A stretch of 64,000 bases of DNA. Origin: Castellaniella hirudinis_A (GTDB taxonomy: Bacteria; Pseudomonadota; Gammaproteobacteria; Burkholderiales; Burkholderiaceae_B). A program made the translations under genes and the position numbers. The stretch's first letter is position 1; the number at the start of each line of letters is the position of its first letter. The stretch is from positions 124,001 through 188,000 of the forward strand of contig NZ_JBLGTV010000006.1 of the NCBI RefSeq assembly GCF_047468865.1, read 5' to 3'. The notes below the pieces were generated by a model. The model was not told where the DNA came from, did no database searches, and was given only the letters and a program-made list of their open reading frames with translations. Below are positions 1 through 8,535 of the stretch, in pieces.

Positions 1-397
1 TGTCCTGCAGTTCGCAGTCGCCGTTGGCCGGACAGGTCAGGCAGTCCAGCGGGTGATCCGAAATATAGAGTTCCATGACGTTGCGGCGCAGTGCGCGCAA
101 CGTGCCCGTGGCGGTGTGAACCACCATGCCGTCTTCGACCGGCGTGGTGCAGGAGGCGGGGTGGCCGCGCCGCCCTTCGATGTCCACCAGGCACAGGCGA
201 CAGGAGCCGAAGGCTTCCAGGTTGTCCGAGGCGCAGAGTTTGGGGATCTGGATGCCGGCCTCGGCGGCGGCGCGCATGACGGAGGTTCCCGCCGGGACGG
301 TGATGGCCTGGCCGTCGATGGTCAGGCGGACGGTTTCGGTGGCCAGGGACGCGGGCGTGCCCAGATCGCGGTCACGTTTCAGGACGGTTTCCAGCAT
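1..397 (-). CDS. fdsA: NAD-dependent formate dehydrogenase, alpha (catalytic) subunit, N-terminal part
   Basis: Partial gene, cut by the left window edge; about 132 N-terminal residues are present, read from the ATG at 397. They contain a plant-type [2Fe-2S] domain (CASDNL...SCRLCLVD...ASC, roughly residues 55-83) and then the start of a His/Cys [4Fe-4S] region (SDHPLDCLTCPANGDCELQ near the cut). This is the NuoG-like N-terminus known from soluble FdsA subunits, which carry the molybdopterin active site further on (outside the window). FdsA oxidises formate to CO2 and passes electrons through FeS clusters to FdsB. The start lies 11 bp after the fdsB stop, so it belongs to the fdsGBA operon. 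Identity is confident; the rest of the gene cannot be seen. Confidence 0.93.
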   Translation of the reverse strand, partial: MLETVLKRDRDLGTPASLATETVRLTIDGQAITVPAGTSVMRAAAEAGIQIPKLCASDNLEAFGSCRLCLVDIEGRRGHPASCTTPVEDGMVVHTATGTLRALRRNVMELYISDHPLDCLTCPANGDCELQD

Positions 398-408
398 GGC
401 GGGCTCCT

Positions 409-1971
409 TCAGGCGGTTTGCAAGGCGGCGGTGGACGGGGCCAGGCCGAAATCTTCGGGGAAATGGCGCAAGGCGGACAGCACCGGGTAGGGCGTCATGC
501 CGCCCAGGGCGCACAGCGACCCCGCCATCATGGTGTCGCACAGGTCGTGCAGCAGGGCGGCCTGGTTTTCTCGGTGTTCGTCGGCGCGGATTTTCTGGAC
601 GATTTCCTGGCCGCGCACCGAGCCGATGCGGCAGGGCGTGCATTTGCCGCAGGATTCGATGGCGCAGAATTCCATGGCGTATTGCGCCAGGGCGGCCATG
701 TCGACCGTGTCGTCGAAGGCCACCACGCCGCCGTGCCCCAGCATGGCGGAAATCTGGATGAAGGCTTCGTAGTCCAGCGGGGTGTCCCATTGGGATTCGG
801 GCAGATAGGCCCCCAGAGGCCCGCCCACCTGGATGGCCCGCAGGGGCCGCCCGGACCGGCTGCCCGCGCCGTAGTCGAACAGCAGTTCGCGCAGGGTCAG
901 GCCAAAGGCTTTTTCGACCAGCCCCCCCTGGCGGATGTTGCCCGCCAGCTGGAAGGGCAGGGTGCCGCGCGACTTGCCCATGCCGTAATCGCGGTAGGCT
1001 GCCGCGCCCTGGGCCAGGATGAAGGGCACGGTGGCCAGCGAGATCACGTTGTTGATGACGGTGGGGCAGCCGAACAGGCCGCGGATGGCCGGCAGGGGGG
1101 GCTTGGCGCGCACCAGGCCGCGCCGCCCTTCCAGGCTTTCCAGCAGCGCGGTTTCTTCGCCGCAAATGTACGCGCCCGCCCCCCGGCGCAGTTCGATGTC
1201 GAAATCGTGCCCGGACCCCTGGAGGTTGTCTCCCAGCCAGTGGGCCGCGCGGGCGGCCGCCAGCGCCTGGGACAGGATGTTTTCGGCCTGCGGGTATTCG
1301 GATCGGACGTACAGGTAGCCCCGGGTGGCCCCGGTGGCCAGCCCGGCGATCGTCATGCCTTCGATCAGGGCATAGGGGTCGCCCTCCATCAGCATGCGGT
1401 CGGAGAACGTGCCCGAATCGCCTTCGTCGGCGTTGCACACAATGTATTTCTGGGGGGCGGGGGTCTGCAGCACGGTGCGCCATTTGATGCCGGTGGGAAA
1501 AGCGGCTCCGCCCCGGCCCCGCAGGCCGGATTCGGTGATACAGGTGACGATGGCGGCCGGGGCCATCCCCAGGGCCTGGCGCAGCCCGGCAAAGCCCCCG
1601 TGGGCCAGGTAGTCCGGGATGCTGAGGGGATCGGTGATGCCCACGCGGGCGAAGGTCAGGCGTTCCTGGTTTTTCAGGAATGGGATGTCGGCCGTCGGGC
1701 CGTGGCACAGGGGGTGCTGGCCGGGGTGGCTGGTGATGGCATCCAGCAGGCTGTCGACGTCGTCCGCCTGGACGGGCCCGTAGGCGATCCGGCCCGCCGG
1801 GGTGTCCAGCTCGACCAGGGGCTCCAGCCAGCTCAGGCCGCGCGATCCGTTGCGCACAATGTGCAGGGACAGGCCGCGGCGGGCCGCCCGGGCCTGAAAG
1901 TGGCTGGCCAGCCCATCGGCCCCCAGGGCCAGGGCTGAAGTGTCCAGCGGGATATACAGGGTATGGCGCAT
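409..1971 (-). CDS. fdsB: NAD-dependent formate dehydrogenase, beta subunit (diaphorase, NuoF-like)
   Basis: 520 residues, the usual FdsB length. It carries a NuoE-like N-terminal domain, then a NuoF-like NADH/FMN domain with the glycine-rich motif GLRGRGGAAFPTGIKW, and near the C-terminus a [4Fe-4S] motif ESCGKCTPCRIGS. FdsB takes electrons from the FeS chain of FdsA and reduces NAD+ through FMN. The start chosen is the ATG at 1971 (MRHTLYIPLD), one base after the fdsG stop; the open frame runs further upstream but that part lies inside fdsG. fdsG, fdsB and fdsA are packed in the standard order, which supports a soluble cytoplasmic complex for formate oxidation. Confidence 0.95.
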   Translation of the reverse strand: MRHTLYIPLDTSALALGADGLASHFQARAARRGLSLHIVRNGSRGLSWLEPLVELDTPAGRIAYGPVQADDVDSLLDAITSHPGQHPLCHGPTADIPFLKNQERLTFARVGITDPLSIPDYLAHGGFAGLRQALGMAPAAIVTCITESGLRGRGGAAFPTGIKWRTVLQTPAPQKYIVCNADEGDSGTFSDRMLMEGDPYALIEGMTIAGLATGATRGYLYVRSEYPQAENILSQALAAARAAHWLGDNLQGSGHDFDIELRRGAGAYICGEETALLESLEGRRGLVRAKPPLPAIRGLFGCPTVINNVISLATVPFILAQGAAAYRDYGMGKSRGTLPFQLAGNIRQGGLVEKAFGLTLRELLFDYGAGSRSGRPLRAIQVGGPLGAYLPESQWDTPLDYEAFIQISAMLGHGGVVAFDDTVDMAALAQYAMEFCAIESCGKCTPCRIGSVRGQEIVQKIRADEHRENQAALLHDLCDTMMAGSLCALGGMTPYPVLSALRHFPEDFGLAPSTAALQTA

Positions 1972-1972
1972 T

Positions 1973-2452
1973 TCAGACCTCCTGGGATGCCAGTAGGGCA
2001 TCCAGTTTTTCCGGGGTGACGCGGGCGTGCGGCTGGCCATTGATCAGGAGGGCGGGCGACTGGGCGCACAGCCCCAGACAGAAAACGGGGGCCAGGGAAA
2101 ACGGATCGGCCGGGCGGCCCGCCAGGTGCTGGCGGGCGTGTTCATACAGCGCATTGCCGCCACAGGCCTGACAGGATTCCGCCCGGCAGATTTCCACCCG
2201 GATCCGGGCGGGCGGCGTGGTGCGGAAATGGGTGTAGAACTGGATGACCCCATGGACTTCGGCCCGGGATCGCTGGATGCCGGCCGCGATTTGCGGCACG
2301 GCCGCGTCGGGGATATAGCCCAGGGTGTCCTGCACGGCGTGCAGGATCGGCAGCAGGGCGCCTTGTTGTCCGGCATGCCGCGCCAGGATGTCCTGGATGA
2401 GGCGACTGTGGTCTTGCGGGTCAAGACCGGAATCCGCGGGGCGGCTGTCCAT
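1973..2452 (-). CDS. fdsG: NAD-dependent formate dehydrogenase, gamma subunit (NuoE-like)
   Basis: 159 residues with the thioredoxin-like [2Fe-2S] fold of the NuoE/FdsG family. The four cluster ligands are visible as CRAESC (C-x4-C) and CLGLC (C-x3-C). The N-terminal helical part (ILARHAGQQGALLPILHAVQ) and IQFYTHFRT are typical of the family. It is the first gene of the fds operon and the stop is one base from the fdsB start. Transcription probably starts in the AT-rich gap upstream that it shares with the divergent regulator gene. Confidence 0.95.
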   Translation of the reverse strand: MDSRPADSGLDPQDHSRLIQDILARHAGQQGALLPILHAVQDTLGYIPDAAVPQIAAGIQRSRAEVHGVIQFYTHFRTTPPARIRVEICRAESCQACGGNALYEHARQHLAGRPADPFSLAPVFCLGLCAQSPALLINGQPHARVTPEKLDALLASQEV

Positions 2453-2655
2453 AAGTGTGTCTCCTGTCGCATGGACGGCCCCATGCGGCTTTAATATGTT
2501 TTTAATTTCATATATATGATTTGCCGTTTATTTAATCTACTATTAAAAATGTGGTTCTTTCAATAAGATATAAAAAGCATATTAAGCACGTGGGATTCTA
2601 TTTATATGTTTTTTATTTCCTATAAATGAGATTCAAACCCTGCGCAGGAGGAGAC
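2453..2655. promoter_or_regulatory. Divergent promoter region of fds operon and regulator, with a 27-bp direct repeat
   Basis: This gap is strikingly AT-rich against its surroundings. It holds two copies of a 27-bp sequence in direct orientation, 2494-2520 and 2604-2630, 23 of 27 bases identical (both begin ATATGTTTTT). They lie 110 bp apart, one near the fdsG start and one just before the regulator start. The left copy ends in the palindrome CATATATATG (2509-2518). Inferred: operator sites for the adjacent regulator. No binding data can be read from sequence. Confidence 0.6.
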
Positions 2656-3759
2656 ATGACGGTCTATCGCTTCAAGCCCAAGCTCAATTCCGAATGGGTG
2701 CTGGAAAAGCCATCCGGGGAAATACTGCCCATGGGCGAGATCATGCGCCTGCTGGCTGCCATCGACGAACAGGGCAATCTTGCCGGGGCCTGTCGGATCA
2801 GGGGGCTGTCGTATCGGCATGCCTGGGGGCTGCTGCGCAAGGCCGAGGGTGATTTCCAGGTCTCCTTGATCGAAACCTCGCGCAGGCGGGGATCGCGGCT
2901 GACCAGCTTTGCCCAGCATTTGCTGTGGGCCAATCGGCGTATCGACGCGCGCCTGGCCCCCACGTTTGAAAGCATCGCCTCCGAGCTGCAGGAAGAACTG
3001 CAGCGCCTGTATTCCGAAGAAGCCTCGGTGCTTCGCCTGCACGCCAGCCATGGCTTCGCCGTGGAAGGCCTGATGCGCCTGGCCAAGGATCAGGGTCTGC
3101 TGCCGCTGGAACTGCGCTACCGCACCGGGATCGAGGCCCTGTTGTCGCTGAATCGTGGCGAATGCGATCTGGCGGGCTTCCAAGTGCCCGTGGGCGAATT
3201 CGAATCCGCGATCCTGGCGCGATACCAGCCCTGGCTGGACCCGGATCGGGTGCTGTTGCTGCATGTGGCCGAACGCCGAACCGGCCTGATCGTCTTGCCG
3301 GACAACCCCAAAAATATCCAGTCCGTGGCCGACCTGTTGCGGCCGGACGTGCGTTTCGTGAACCGCCAGTTTGGCTCCAGCACGCGATTCCTGGTGCAAT
3401 TGATGCTGGATGAGCAGGGCATCGACAGCCGCCGCATCACGGGTTTCGACAGCGGCGAGTTCACGCACATGGCGGTGGCCGCGCACATCGCCAGCGGGAT
3501 GGCCGATGTCGGCATCGGGGTGGAAACCGCCGCGTGGCGCTGCGGCCTGGCCTTCATCCCCTTGGCCCGGGAGCGCTATTTTTTCGGCCTCAACAAAGAC
3601 CTGGTGGGCACCCAATCCCTGCAGCGGCTGCTGGATTTGATGAACGGTGACGCATACCAGGCCTATGTGCGGGATCTGATCGGCTATGACTGCCGCCTGA
3701 TGGGCCGGGTTCAGACCCTGGCGCAGGCCTTCGGGCCGGCGTATGCGGCGGCCTCCTGA
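2656..3759 (+). CDS. ModE/LysR-like transcriptional regulator with a periplasmic-binding-type effector domain
   Basis: 367 residues. Residues about 20-60 (GEIMRLLAAIDEQGNLAGAC...LSYRHAWGLL) match the winged helix of ModE/LysR-type proteins. The rest resembles a type-II periplasmic binding fold (from about LRLHASHGFAVEGLM) that would sense a small ligand. The ATG at 2656 is chosen because AGGAGG sits four to nine bases upstream; an earlier in-frame ATG at 2626 lacks this. Position divergent from fdsGBA suggests it controls formate dehydrogenase or molybdenum-dependent expression, as for FdsR-type regulators; the exact ligand (formate, molybdate) is not shown. Confidence 0.8.
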   Translation: MTVYRFKPKLNSEWVLEKPSGEILPMGEIMRLLAAIDEQGNLAGACRIRGLSYRHAWGLLRKAEGDFQVSLIETSRRRGSRLTSFAQHLLWANRRIDARLAPTFESIASELQEELQRLYSEEASVLRLHASHGFAVEGLMRLAKDQGLLPLELRYRTGIEALLSLNRGECDLAGFQVPVGEFESAILARYQPWLDPDRVLLLHVAERRTGLIVLPDNPKNIQSVADLLRPDVRFVNRQFGSSTRFLVQLMLDEQGIDSRRITGFDSGEFTHMAVAAHIASGMADVGIGVETAAWRCGLAFIPLARERYFFGLNKDLVGTQSLQRLLDLMNGDAYQAYVRDLIGYDCRLMGRVQTLAQAFGPAYAAAS

Positions 3760-3790
3760 GCGCCCCCGCGCGCGCCAGCGCCGTGGGCCG

Positions 3791-6493
3791 CTACAGGAAG
3801 TCGCGCCGCAGTTGGTAGATCAGATCCAGCGCCTCGCGCGGGGTCAGGGCATCCGGGTTCAGGGCCTTCAGCGCGGTGCGCAGCGGCGCTTCGCTGTCGC
3901 CTTCTTCTTCCTCGACCTGCTCGATGAACAAGGACAGCTGGGAATCCGGGCGGCTGCGGGCTTCCAGTTCCGCCAGCTGCTTGCGGGCGTGGCGGATCAC
4001 CACGGGCGGGATGCCGGCGCGCTGGGCCACGTGCAGGCCATAGCTCTGGCTGGCGGGGCCGGGGCGAACCTCGTGCAGAAACACCACGCCGTCGGGGGCG
4101 TCGGCGGCGGCCAGATGGACATTGGCCACCCCATGGGCCTGTTCCGGCAGGCGGGTGATTTCAAAGTAGTGCGTGGCGAACAGCGTCAAGGCGCGGTTGT
4201 GGGTCAGCAGGCGGTGGGCGATGGCCCAGGCCAGGGCCAGGCCATCGTAGGTTGAGGTTCCCCGGCCGATCTCATCCATCAGCACCAGGCTGTGCGGGGT
4301 GGCCGCAGCCAGGATCACCCCGGCCTCCATCATTTCCATCATGAAGGTGGAGCGCCCCCCGGCCAGATCGTCGGCGGCCCCGATGCGCGTGAAAATGCGA
4401 TCCACCGGCCCGATGCGGGCCTGGGTGGCGGGGACATAGCTGCCCGCGCGCGCCAACAGGGCGATCAGGGCAATTTGGCGCATATAAGTGGATTTGCCCC
4501 CCATATTGGGGCCGGTGATCAGCAACATGCGCCGATCGTCATGCATTTTGCAGTCGTTCGGGGTAAAGGCTTCGATGCTGTGCTCCACCACCGGGTGGCG
4601 TCCCGCCTGGATGTCCAGGCAGGTATCCACGCAGAGCTGCGGGGCTACCCAGCCGTGTTGGCGGGCGTGATGGGCCAGTGCCGCCAGGGCATCCAGGCTG
4701 GCCAGAGCGGCCGCGCAGCGGGCCAGCCCCGGGGCATGGGGGGCGGCTTGCGCCAGCAGTTGATCAAACAGCCATTTTTCGCGCGCCAGACTGCGGTCGC
4801 GGGCCGACAGAACCTTGTCTTCCCAGGCCTTCAATTCCGGGGTGATGTAGCGCTCGACGTTTTTCAAAGTCTGGCGGCGGCGGTAATCGTCCGGCACCTT
4901 ATCCGCCTGCCCGCGCGACACCTCGATGAAAAACCCGTGCACGCGGTTGTATTCCACCCGCAGGTTGGCGATGCCGGTGCGCGCCCGTTCGCGGGTTTCC
5001 ATGTCCATCAGAAAGGTGCCGTTGTCTCCCGCCAACTGCCGTAGTTCGTCCAGTTCGGCATCGAAACCCTGGGCGATGACGCCGCCGTCGCGCACCGCCA
5101 GCGCGGGCTCGGCGGCCAGCGCCCGGGCCAGCAACCCGGCCAGGGCGGGATCCACCGCGATGGCCGCCAGACGGTCGGCCAGCAGGGTGAACGTCGGTTC
5201 GCCGTGGGCCGCCTCTCCCGCAGGGGACGGCTGTGCGGACAGAAAGTTTTCTTTGATGCGGATCGTCAGCGCAGGCAGCGCCGCCAGCGCATCGCGCAGG
5301 CTGGCCAGTTCGCGGGGGCGGATGGTGCCCATCGCCAGGCGGGTCGCCATGCGTTCCAGGTCGGGCAGTGATTTCAGCGCGTCGCGCAAGCCCGGCAAGG
5401 CCTGAGGGCCGGCCCCGAGCAACTGGCCGATGGCGTTTTGGCGGGCCTGGGCCAGCGGGTTGTCCCGCAAGGGGGCCTGCAGCCAGCGGCGCAATTGCCG
5501 GCTGCCCATGGGCGTGCAGGCGTGATCCAGGGTGCTGAACAGCGTGGGCCCTTCACCGTGATTCAGGGTTTCGGTGATTTCCAGGTTGCGCCGTGTGGCC
5601 GGATCCAGAATGACATAATCGCCGCTGGCGTCTTCCGACAGGCTGTGGACGTGTTTGAGCGACTGGGCCTGAGTGGCCCCCACATAGCGCAGCAGCGCCC
5701 CCGCCGCCCGCACCGCCAGGGGGCGGTGATCCAGCCCGAATGCGCCGGTGTCTGCCACCCCGAAATGCCGCAGCAGCGCATCGCGGGCCCCGTCCGCATC
5801 GAAATGCCAGTCGGGCACGCGGCTGATGGCCGCGTCCAGCCCGGCGGCTTCCAGCGCATCCGGCTCAGTCTGATCAGGACAGACCAGCTCCGCCGGCGCT
5901 ATTCGGCCCAGTTCAGTGTCCAGCAATTCAGGCGTGCATTCCCCTGCCTTGAATTCGCCATTGGCCAGGTTCATCCAGGCCAGCCCCATGCGTTCGCGCC
6001 CATGGCTGCGGCTGGTCACCCAGGCCGCGATGCAGCGGTCTTCACGGGCGGGCAATAAGGCATCGTCAGTCAGCGTGCCCGGCGTGACGATGCGCACGAT
6101 CTGGCGTTCCACCGGCCCCTTGCTGGCGCTTGGATCGCCCACCTGTTCGCAGATGGCGATGGACTCGCCCAGCGCCACCAGGCGCGCCAGGTAGCCTTCC
6201 ATGGCATGGTGCGGCACCCCCGCCATGGGGATCGGCGCACCATTGGAGGTGCCGCGCTTGGTCAGGGTGAGATTCAGCAGGCGCGCCCCACGCTCCGCGT
6301 CGTCGTAGAACATCTCGTAGAAATCGCCCATGCGGTAGAACAGGAGGTGCGAACCGGCCTGCGCTTTGAGCTGCAGGTATTGTTGCATCATCGGGGTATG
6401 ATTGGCGAAACTCAGTTCCTGAGAACGTTGATTTTTCTCTGAAAGCCCTTGTTTTTGCCCGTTCTCAGGCTGATTCTTCACGCCATCCCTCAC
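3791..6493 (-). CDS. mutS: DNA mismatch repair protein MutS
   Basis: About 900 residues, slightly long for MutS. Domain I starts at HTPMMQQYLQLK and includes the mismatch-contacting Phe-x-Glu motif (GDFYEMF). The C-terminal ATPase has Walker A GPNMGGKST, the Walker B/DEIGRGTST segment and ATHYFEIT. It binds mismatches and loads MutL. The start shown is a GTG at 6493; a second GTG at 6481 is possible, and the first 30 or so residues (charged, Gln/Asn-rich) are less certain because typical MutS starts about 15 residues before TPMMQQ. No linked repair gene is adjacent. Confidence 0.96.
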   Translation of the reverse strand: MRDGVKNQPENGQKQGLSEKNQRSQELSFANHTPMMQQYLQLKAQAGSHLLFYRMGDFYEMFYDDAERGARLLNLTLTKRGTSNGAPIPMAGVPHHAMEGYLARLVALGESIAICEQVGDPSASKGPVERQIVRIVTPGTLTDDALLPAREDRCIAAWVTSRSHGRERMGLAWMNLANGEFKAGECTPELLDTELGRIAPAELVCPDQTEPDALEAAGLDAAISRVPDWHFDADGARDALLRHFGVADTGAFGLDHRPLAVRAAGALLRYVGATQAQSLKHVHSLSEDASGDYVILDPATRRNLEITETLNHGEGPTLFSTLDHACTPMGSRQLRRWLQAPLRDNPLAQARQNAIGQLLGAGPQALPGLRDALKSLPDLERMATRLAMGTIRPRELASLRDALAALPALTIRIKENFLSAQPSPAGEAAHGEPTFTLLADRLAAIAVDPALAGLLARALAAEPALAVRDGGVIAQGFDAELDELRQLAGDNGTFLMDMETRERARTGIANLRVEYNRVHGFFIEVSRGQADKVPDDYRRRQTLKNVERYITPELKAWEDKVLSARDRSLAREKWLFDQLLAQAAPHAPGLARCAAALASLDALAALAHHARQHGWVAPQLCVDTCLDIQAGRHPVVEHSIEAFTPNDCKMHDDRRMLLITGPNMGGKSTYMRQIALIALLARAGSYVPATQARIGPVDRIFTRIGAADDLAGGRSTFMMEMMEAGVILAAATPHSLVLMDEIGRGTSTYDGLALAWAIAHRLLTHNRALTLFATHYFEITRLPEQAHGVANVHLAAADAPDGVVFLHEVRPGPASQSYGLHVAQRAGIPPVVIRHARKQLAELEARSRPDSQLSLFIEQVEEEEGDSEAPLRTALKALNPDALTPREALDLIYQLRRDFL

Positions 6494-6570
6494 TCTCTAA
6501 AAATCCAACAATGCCCAACAAACCCCAACTGCACTTACGCCAATCGCGTAGCTTTTTGATGGTTCTGTAC

Positions 6571-6618
6571 AGGTCACGCTAAATGATTTTAATGTCCGCG
6601 AAAAAGTTACGCTGACCT
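6571..6618. repeat. Short imperfect inverted repeat upstream of the phage remnant
   Basis: AGGTCACG (6571-6578) faces GCTGACCT (6611-6618) across about 32 AT-rich bases. It may be the scar of an old mobile-element end between mutS and the phage-type gene, but nothing else of such an element is recognisable. Confidence 0.25.
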
Positions 6619-6621
6619 TTC

Positions 6622-7191
6622 ATGCCATATATGGCTTTCGACGCACGCGCAGCCCGGCTTCTGCGCCCAGGGCGATACATTACCATTGACGAGCAACCAG
6701 GGCTTCGCCTGAAGGCGTCCAAGCAATGGGAGGTGCCGCGCAAGCGTCGGGACGATGGCATCGACCTTGTTTTGGAGAAAAAAGAACAATGCCAATCACG
6801 GGACGCCCCGGCGACAATCCGTTCCGGCGGCCCGACGGTGCGCGTTGCCGTGGGTGAGTGCCTGATCGTGGGCGCGGATCTGTTCCGGGATGCATGTGGT
6901 CGATGGAAAGCGACCAATCGTGGGCGAGAACAGTATTTGCTGATGCTGGCCGATGCTTTACGTGACCCCGATGAAGGGTGGGTCCGTATTGAATGGCTGT
7001 ACAGTGAAAACAAGGCAGTGGTGCGCCGCCGCTATGCTGCTCGGTATGAGATCGAGGGCCAAGCTGCACCGGCTCTGTCTGTGTTTGATATCGGGCCGGA
7101 TGGTTGATCGGGGGGCTTGGTATTCCAAGGCCAGACCCCATCAGAAGGCGACTGGCGAGTTGGCTTTCGGCTTTATCGACGACAAGAATGA
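6622..7191 (+). pseudogene. Remnant of a phage head-morphogenesis C-terminal domain (PBECR2-type putative nuclease)
   Basis: The open part (6622-7107, 161 residues) resembles the C-terminal domain found on phage Mu F-like proteins, a barnase/EndoU/ColicinE5-D/RelE-like nuclease class (PBECR2): note LMLADALRDPDEGWVRIEWLY and RRRYAARYEI. The frame stops at TGA 7105-7107, yet the same frame continues with recognisable family sequence (GGLVFQGQTP...DWRVGFRLYRR) up to TGA 7189-7191. The family normally has Trp after the Asp-Gly that precedes the stop, so TGG to TGA is the likely lesion. The N-terminal portion and any neighbouring phage genes are missing. The assignment is from memory of the family; moderate confidence. 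Confidence 0.6.
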
Positions 7192-7286
7192 AAAAGCCCA
7201 GACGCTGCTCCATCTGGACTGTCCCGGGGGTAGGATTGGAGGCTGTGGCTGTCGTGGTCAAGTATTAATGGACACGGAGATAGGGG

Positions 7287-8138
7287 CTATGGGTTAGTGA
7301 CTTTCTCGAAGTCAGCCGGTGAACGATAGCCCAGCGTGGAATGCAGTCGATGTGTGTTGTAGAAGCCGACAATATATTGGGTGATGTCGGCACGGGCTGC
7401 AGCCTGGTTGGCGTAACGGCGCTGCCATACCCGTTCCATCTTGAGGCTCAGGAAGAACCTCTCCATGACGGCATTATCCCAGCAATCGCCTTTACCACTC
7501 ATGCTTGCAACCAGGTGGTGTCGAGCCAACAGGTCACGATGGGCCTGGCTGGCATACTGGTTACCACGGTCTGTGTGTACGATCAGGCCTGGTTGGGGCT
7601 GGCGTAGCGCGATGGCCATTCGCAAGGCCGTACACACGAGTTCTGCCGACATGCTCGGTGCCATGGCCTAGCCCACGATTTTACGCGAGTACAGGTCCAG
7701 GACAGCCGCGAGATAAAGCCAGCCGCGCTGGGTGCGGATGTAGGTGATATCCGCCGTCCAGGCTTGGTCGGCTCCGCTTGGGGAAAACTGCCGATCCAGA
7801 ACGTTGGCAGCGACCGGCAGATCATGCTTGCTGTCGGTGGTATGAACGAACTTGCGCCTCCAGCGTGCTTGCAGTTTGTTTTGCTTCATGAGCCGTCGTA
7901 CCCGATGGCGTCCCGCCGGCAATCCCTGGGCCTTCAGGACAATGCTCAGACGGCGACTACCGTAACTGCCTCCGCTGCCCTGGAAGGCGGCTCGCAAGGG
8001 CGCTGAGAGCTCACAGGGGCGTGACGTTTGGCGGCGACGCCGTGCCGCATAGAACCCTGAACGGCTCACGCCTAACAGACGGCACAGCCGAGCCGTATCG
8101 GCCTTCTTCTCCCACTGTTCGATCATCTTTTGGATCAC
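7287..8138 (-). pseudogene. IS3-family transposase OrfB, split by an in-frame amber codon
   Basis: The DDE transposase is interrupted by TAG at 7668-7670. Upstream (GTG 8138 onward) it has the HTH_21 region (MIEQWEKKADTARLCRLLGVSRSG), SYGSRR, and the first catalytic Asp in AWTADITYI. Downstream, in the same frame (7287-7664), follow the second Asp (LIVHTDRGNQYAS) and the catalytic Glu (DNAVMERFF). The family reads ...SRKIVGWAM..., so the amber replaces Trp (TGG to TAG), a single-base change. Unless suppressed, no active transposase is made, so the IS is probably fixed here. Confidence 0.9.
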
Positions 8139-8446
8139 TTCAGTTCCCGGGCGAAGAAGGCCGAGGCTTTTTTTAGCAAGGAGACATCCTCTCGTAGCCG
8201 CTGGTTCTCTCGCTCTAATTGGCGGATGCGCTGTTGCTCAGGTGTCAGCGGCAGGCCAACCCCTGGCTGACCATTCTGGTCTGCATCATACTGAGCCAAC
8301 CAGCGCCGCACGGCACTATCGACTAAATCCAGGTCGCGGCAGACTTGGCCTACGCTCAGACCCTGATCTCGGATCATCTGCACGACATGCAGCTTGAACG
8401 CTGCGTCAAAAGATCTACGGGCTCGTGGTGTTGTCATGGTATTCAA
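8135..8446 (-). CDS. IS3-family transposase OrfA (HTH domain)
   Basis: 103 residues. The N-terminal part (RRSFDAAFKLHVVQMIRDQG ... VCRDLDLVDSAVRRW) is the IS3 OrfA helix-turn-helix, followed by a leucine-zipper-like helix (QQRIRQLERENQRLREDVSLLKKAS) ending in FFARELK. The last codons contain a run of seven A in the frame CTA AAA AAA G, a plausible -1 slippery site for making the OrfAB fusion; the orfB frame overlaps the orfA stop by four bases. OrfA itself looks intact. Confidence 0.9.
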   Translation of the reverse strand: MNTMTTPRARRSFDAAFKLHVVQMIRDQGLSVGQVCRDLDLVDSAVRRWLAQYDADQNGQPGVGLPLTPEQQRIRQLERENQRLREDVSLLKKASAFFARELK

Positions 8447-8504
8447 AGTGTCCTCTCAGGAAAAAATCCCCTATCGAGCTGTCCACTTTTATTGAACCAC
8501 GACA

Positions 8505-8535
8505 ATTGACGCCGCACTCGCACAGGAACTGGGAG
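8505..8535 (+). other. Probable truncated CRISPR spacer between IS end and first intact repeat
   Basis: These 31 bases lie between the right IS tip and the first full repeat. The 19 intact spacers of the array are 33-38 nt, so this fragment is slightly shorter than a spacer, and no leader-like sequence is present. Inferred: the IS inserted in or at the edge of a spacer, and everything leader-ward of it has been lost. Confidence 0.55.

Larger units (their letters stand above)
7250..8504 (-). mobile_element. IS3-family insertion sequence, about 1255 bp, probably inactive
   Basis: Ends are defined by imperfect terminal inverted repeats: the left end starts TGTCGTGGTCAAG and the right end, read inwards, starts TGTCGTGGTTCAA; both inner parts share TGGACA and GATAGGGG. 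TG...CA tips fit the IS3 family. It carries orfA and orfB on the minus strand in the usual overlapping arrangement. No target-site duplication is visible: the base triplets flanking the tips differ. Since the left flank is phage-like and the right flank is a CRISPR spacer, the two sides were probably not neighbours before, which points to a deletion or rearrangement associated with the IS. Confidence 0.85.

Noticed and set aside
418..1938. 506-codon plus-strand frame over fdsB
   Set aside because: Mirror of the fdsB coding strand; composition and lack of motifs are typical of shadow frames.
6953..7297. Plus-strand frame over the phage relic and IS end
   Set aside because: Frame-shifted against the phage-type protein, no domain; the relic reads in frame 6622-7191.
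7250..8504. Target-site duplication of the IS
   Set aside because: The bases outside the two tips differ, so no duplication can be claimed.
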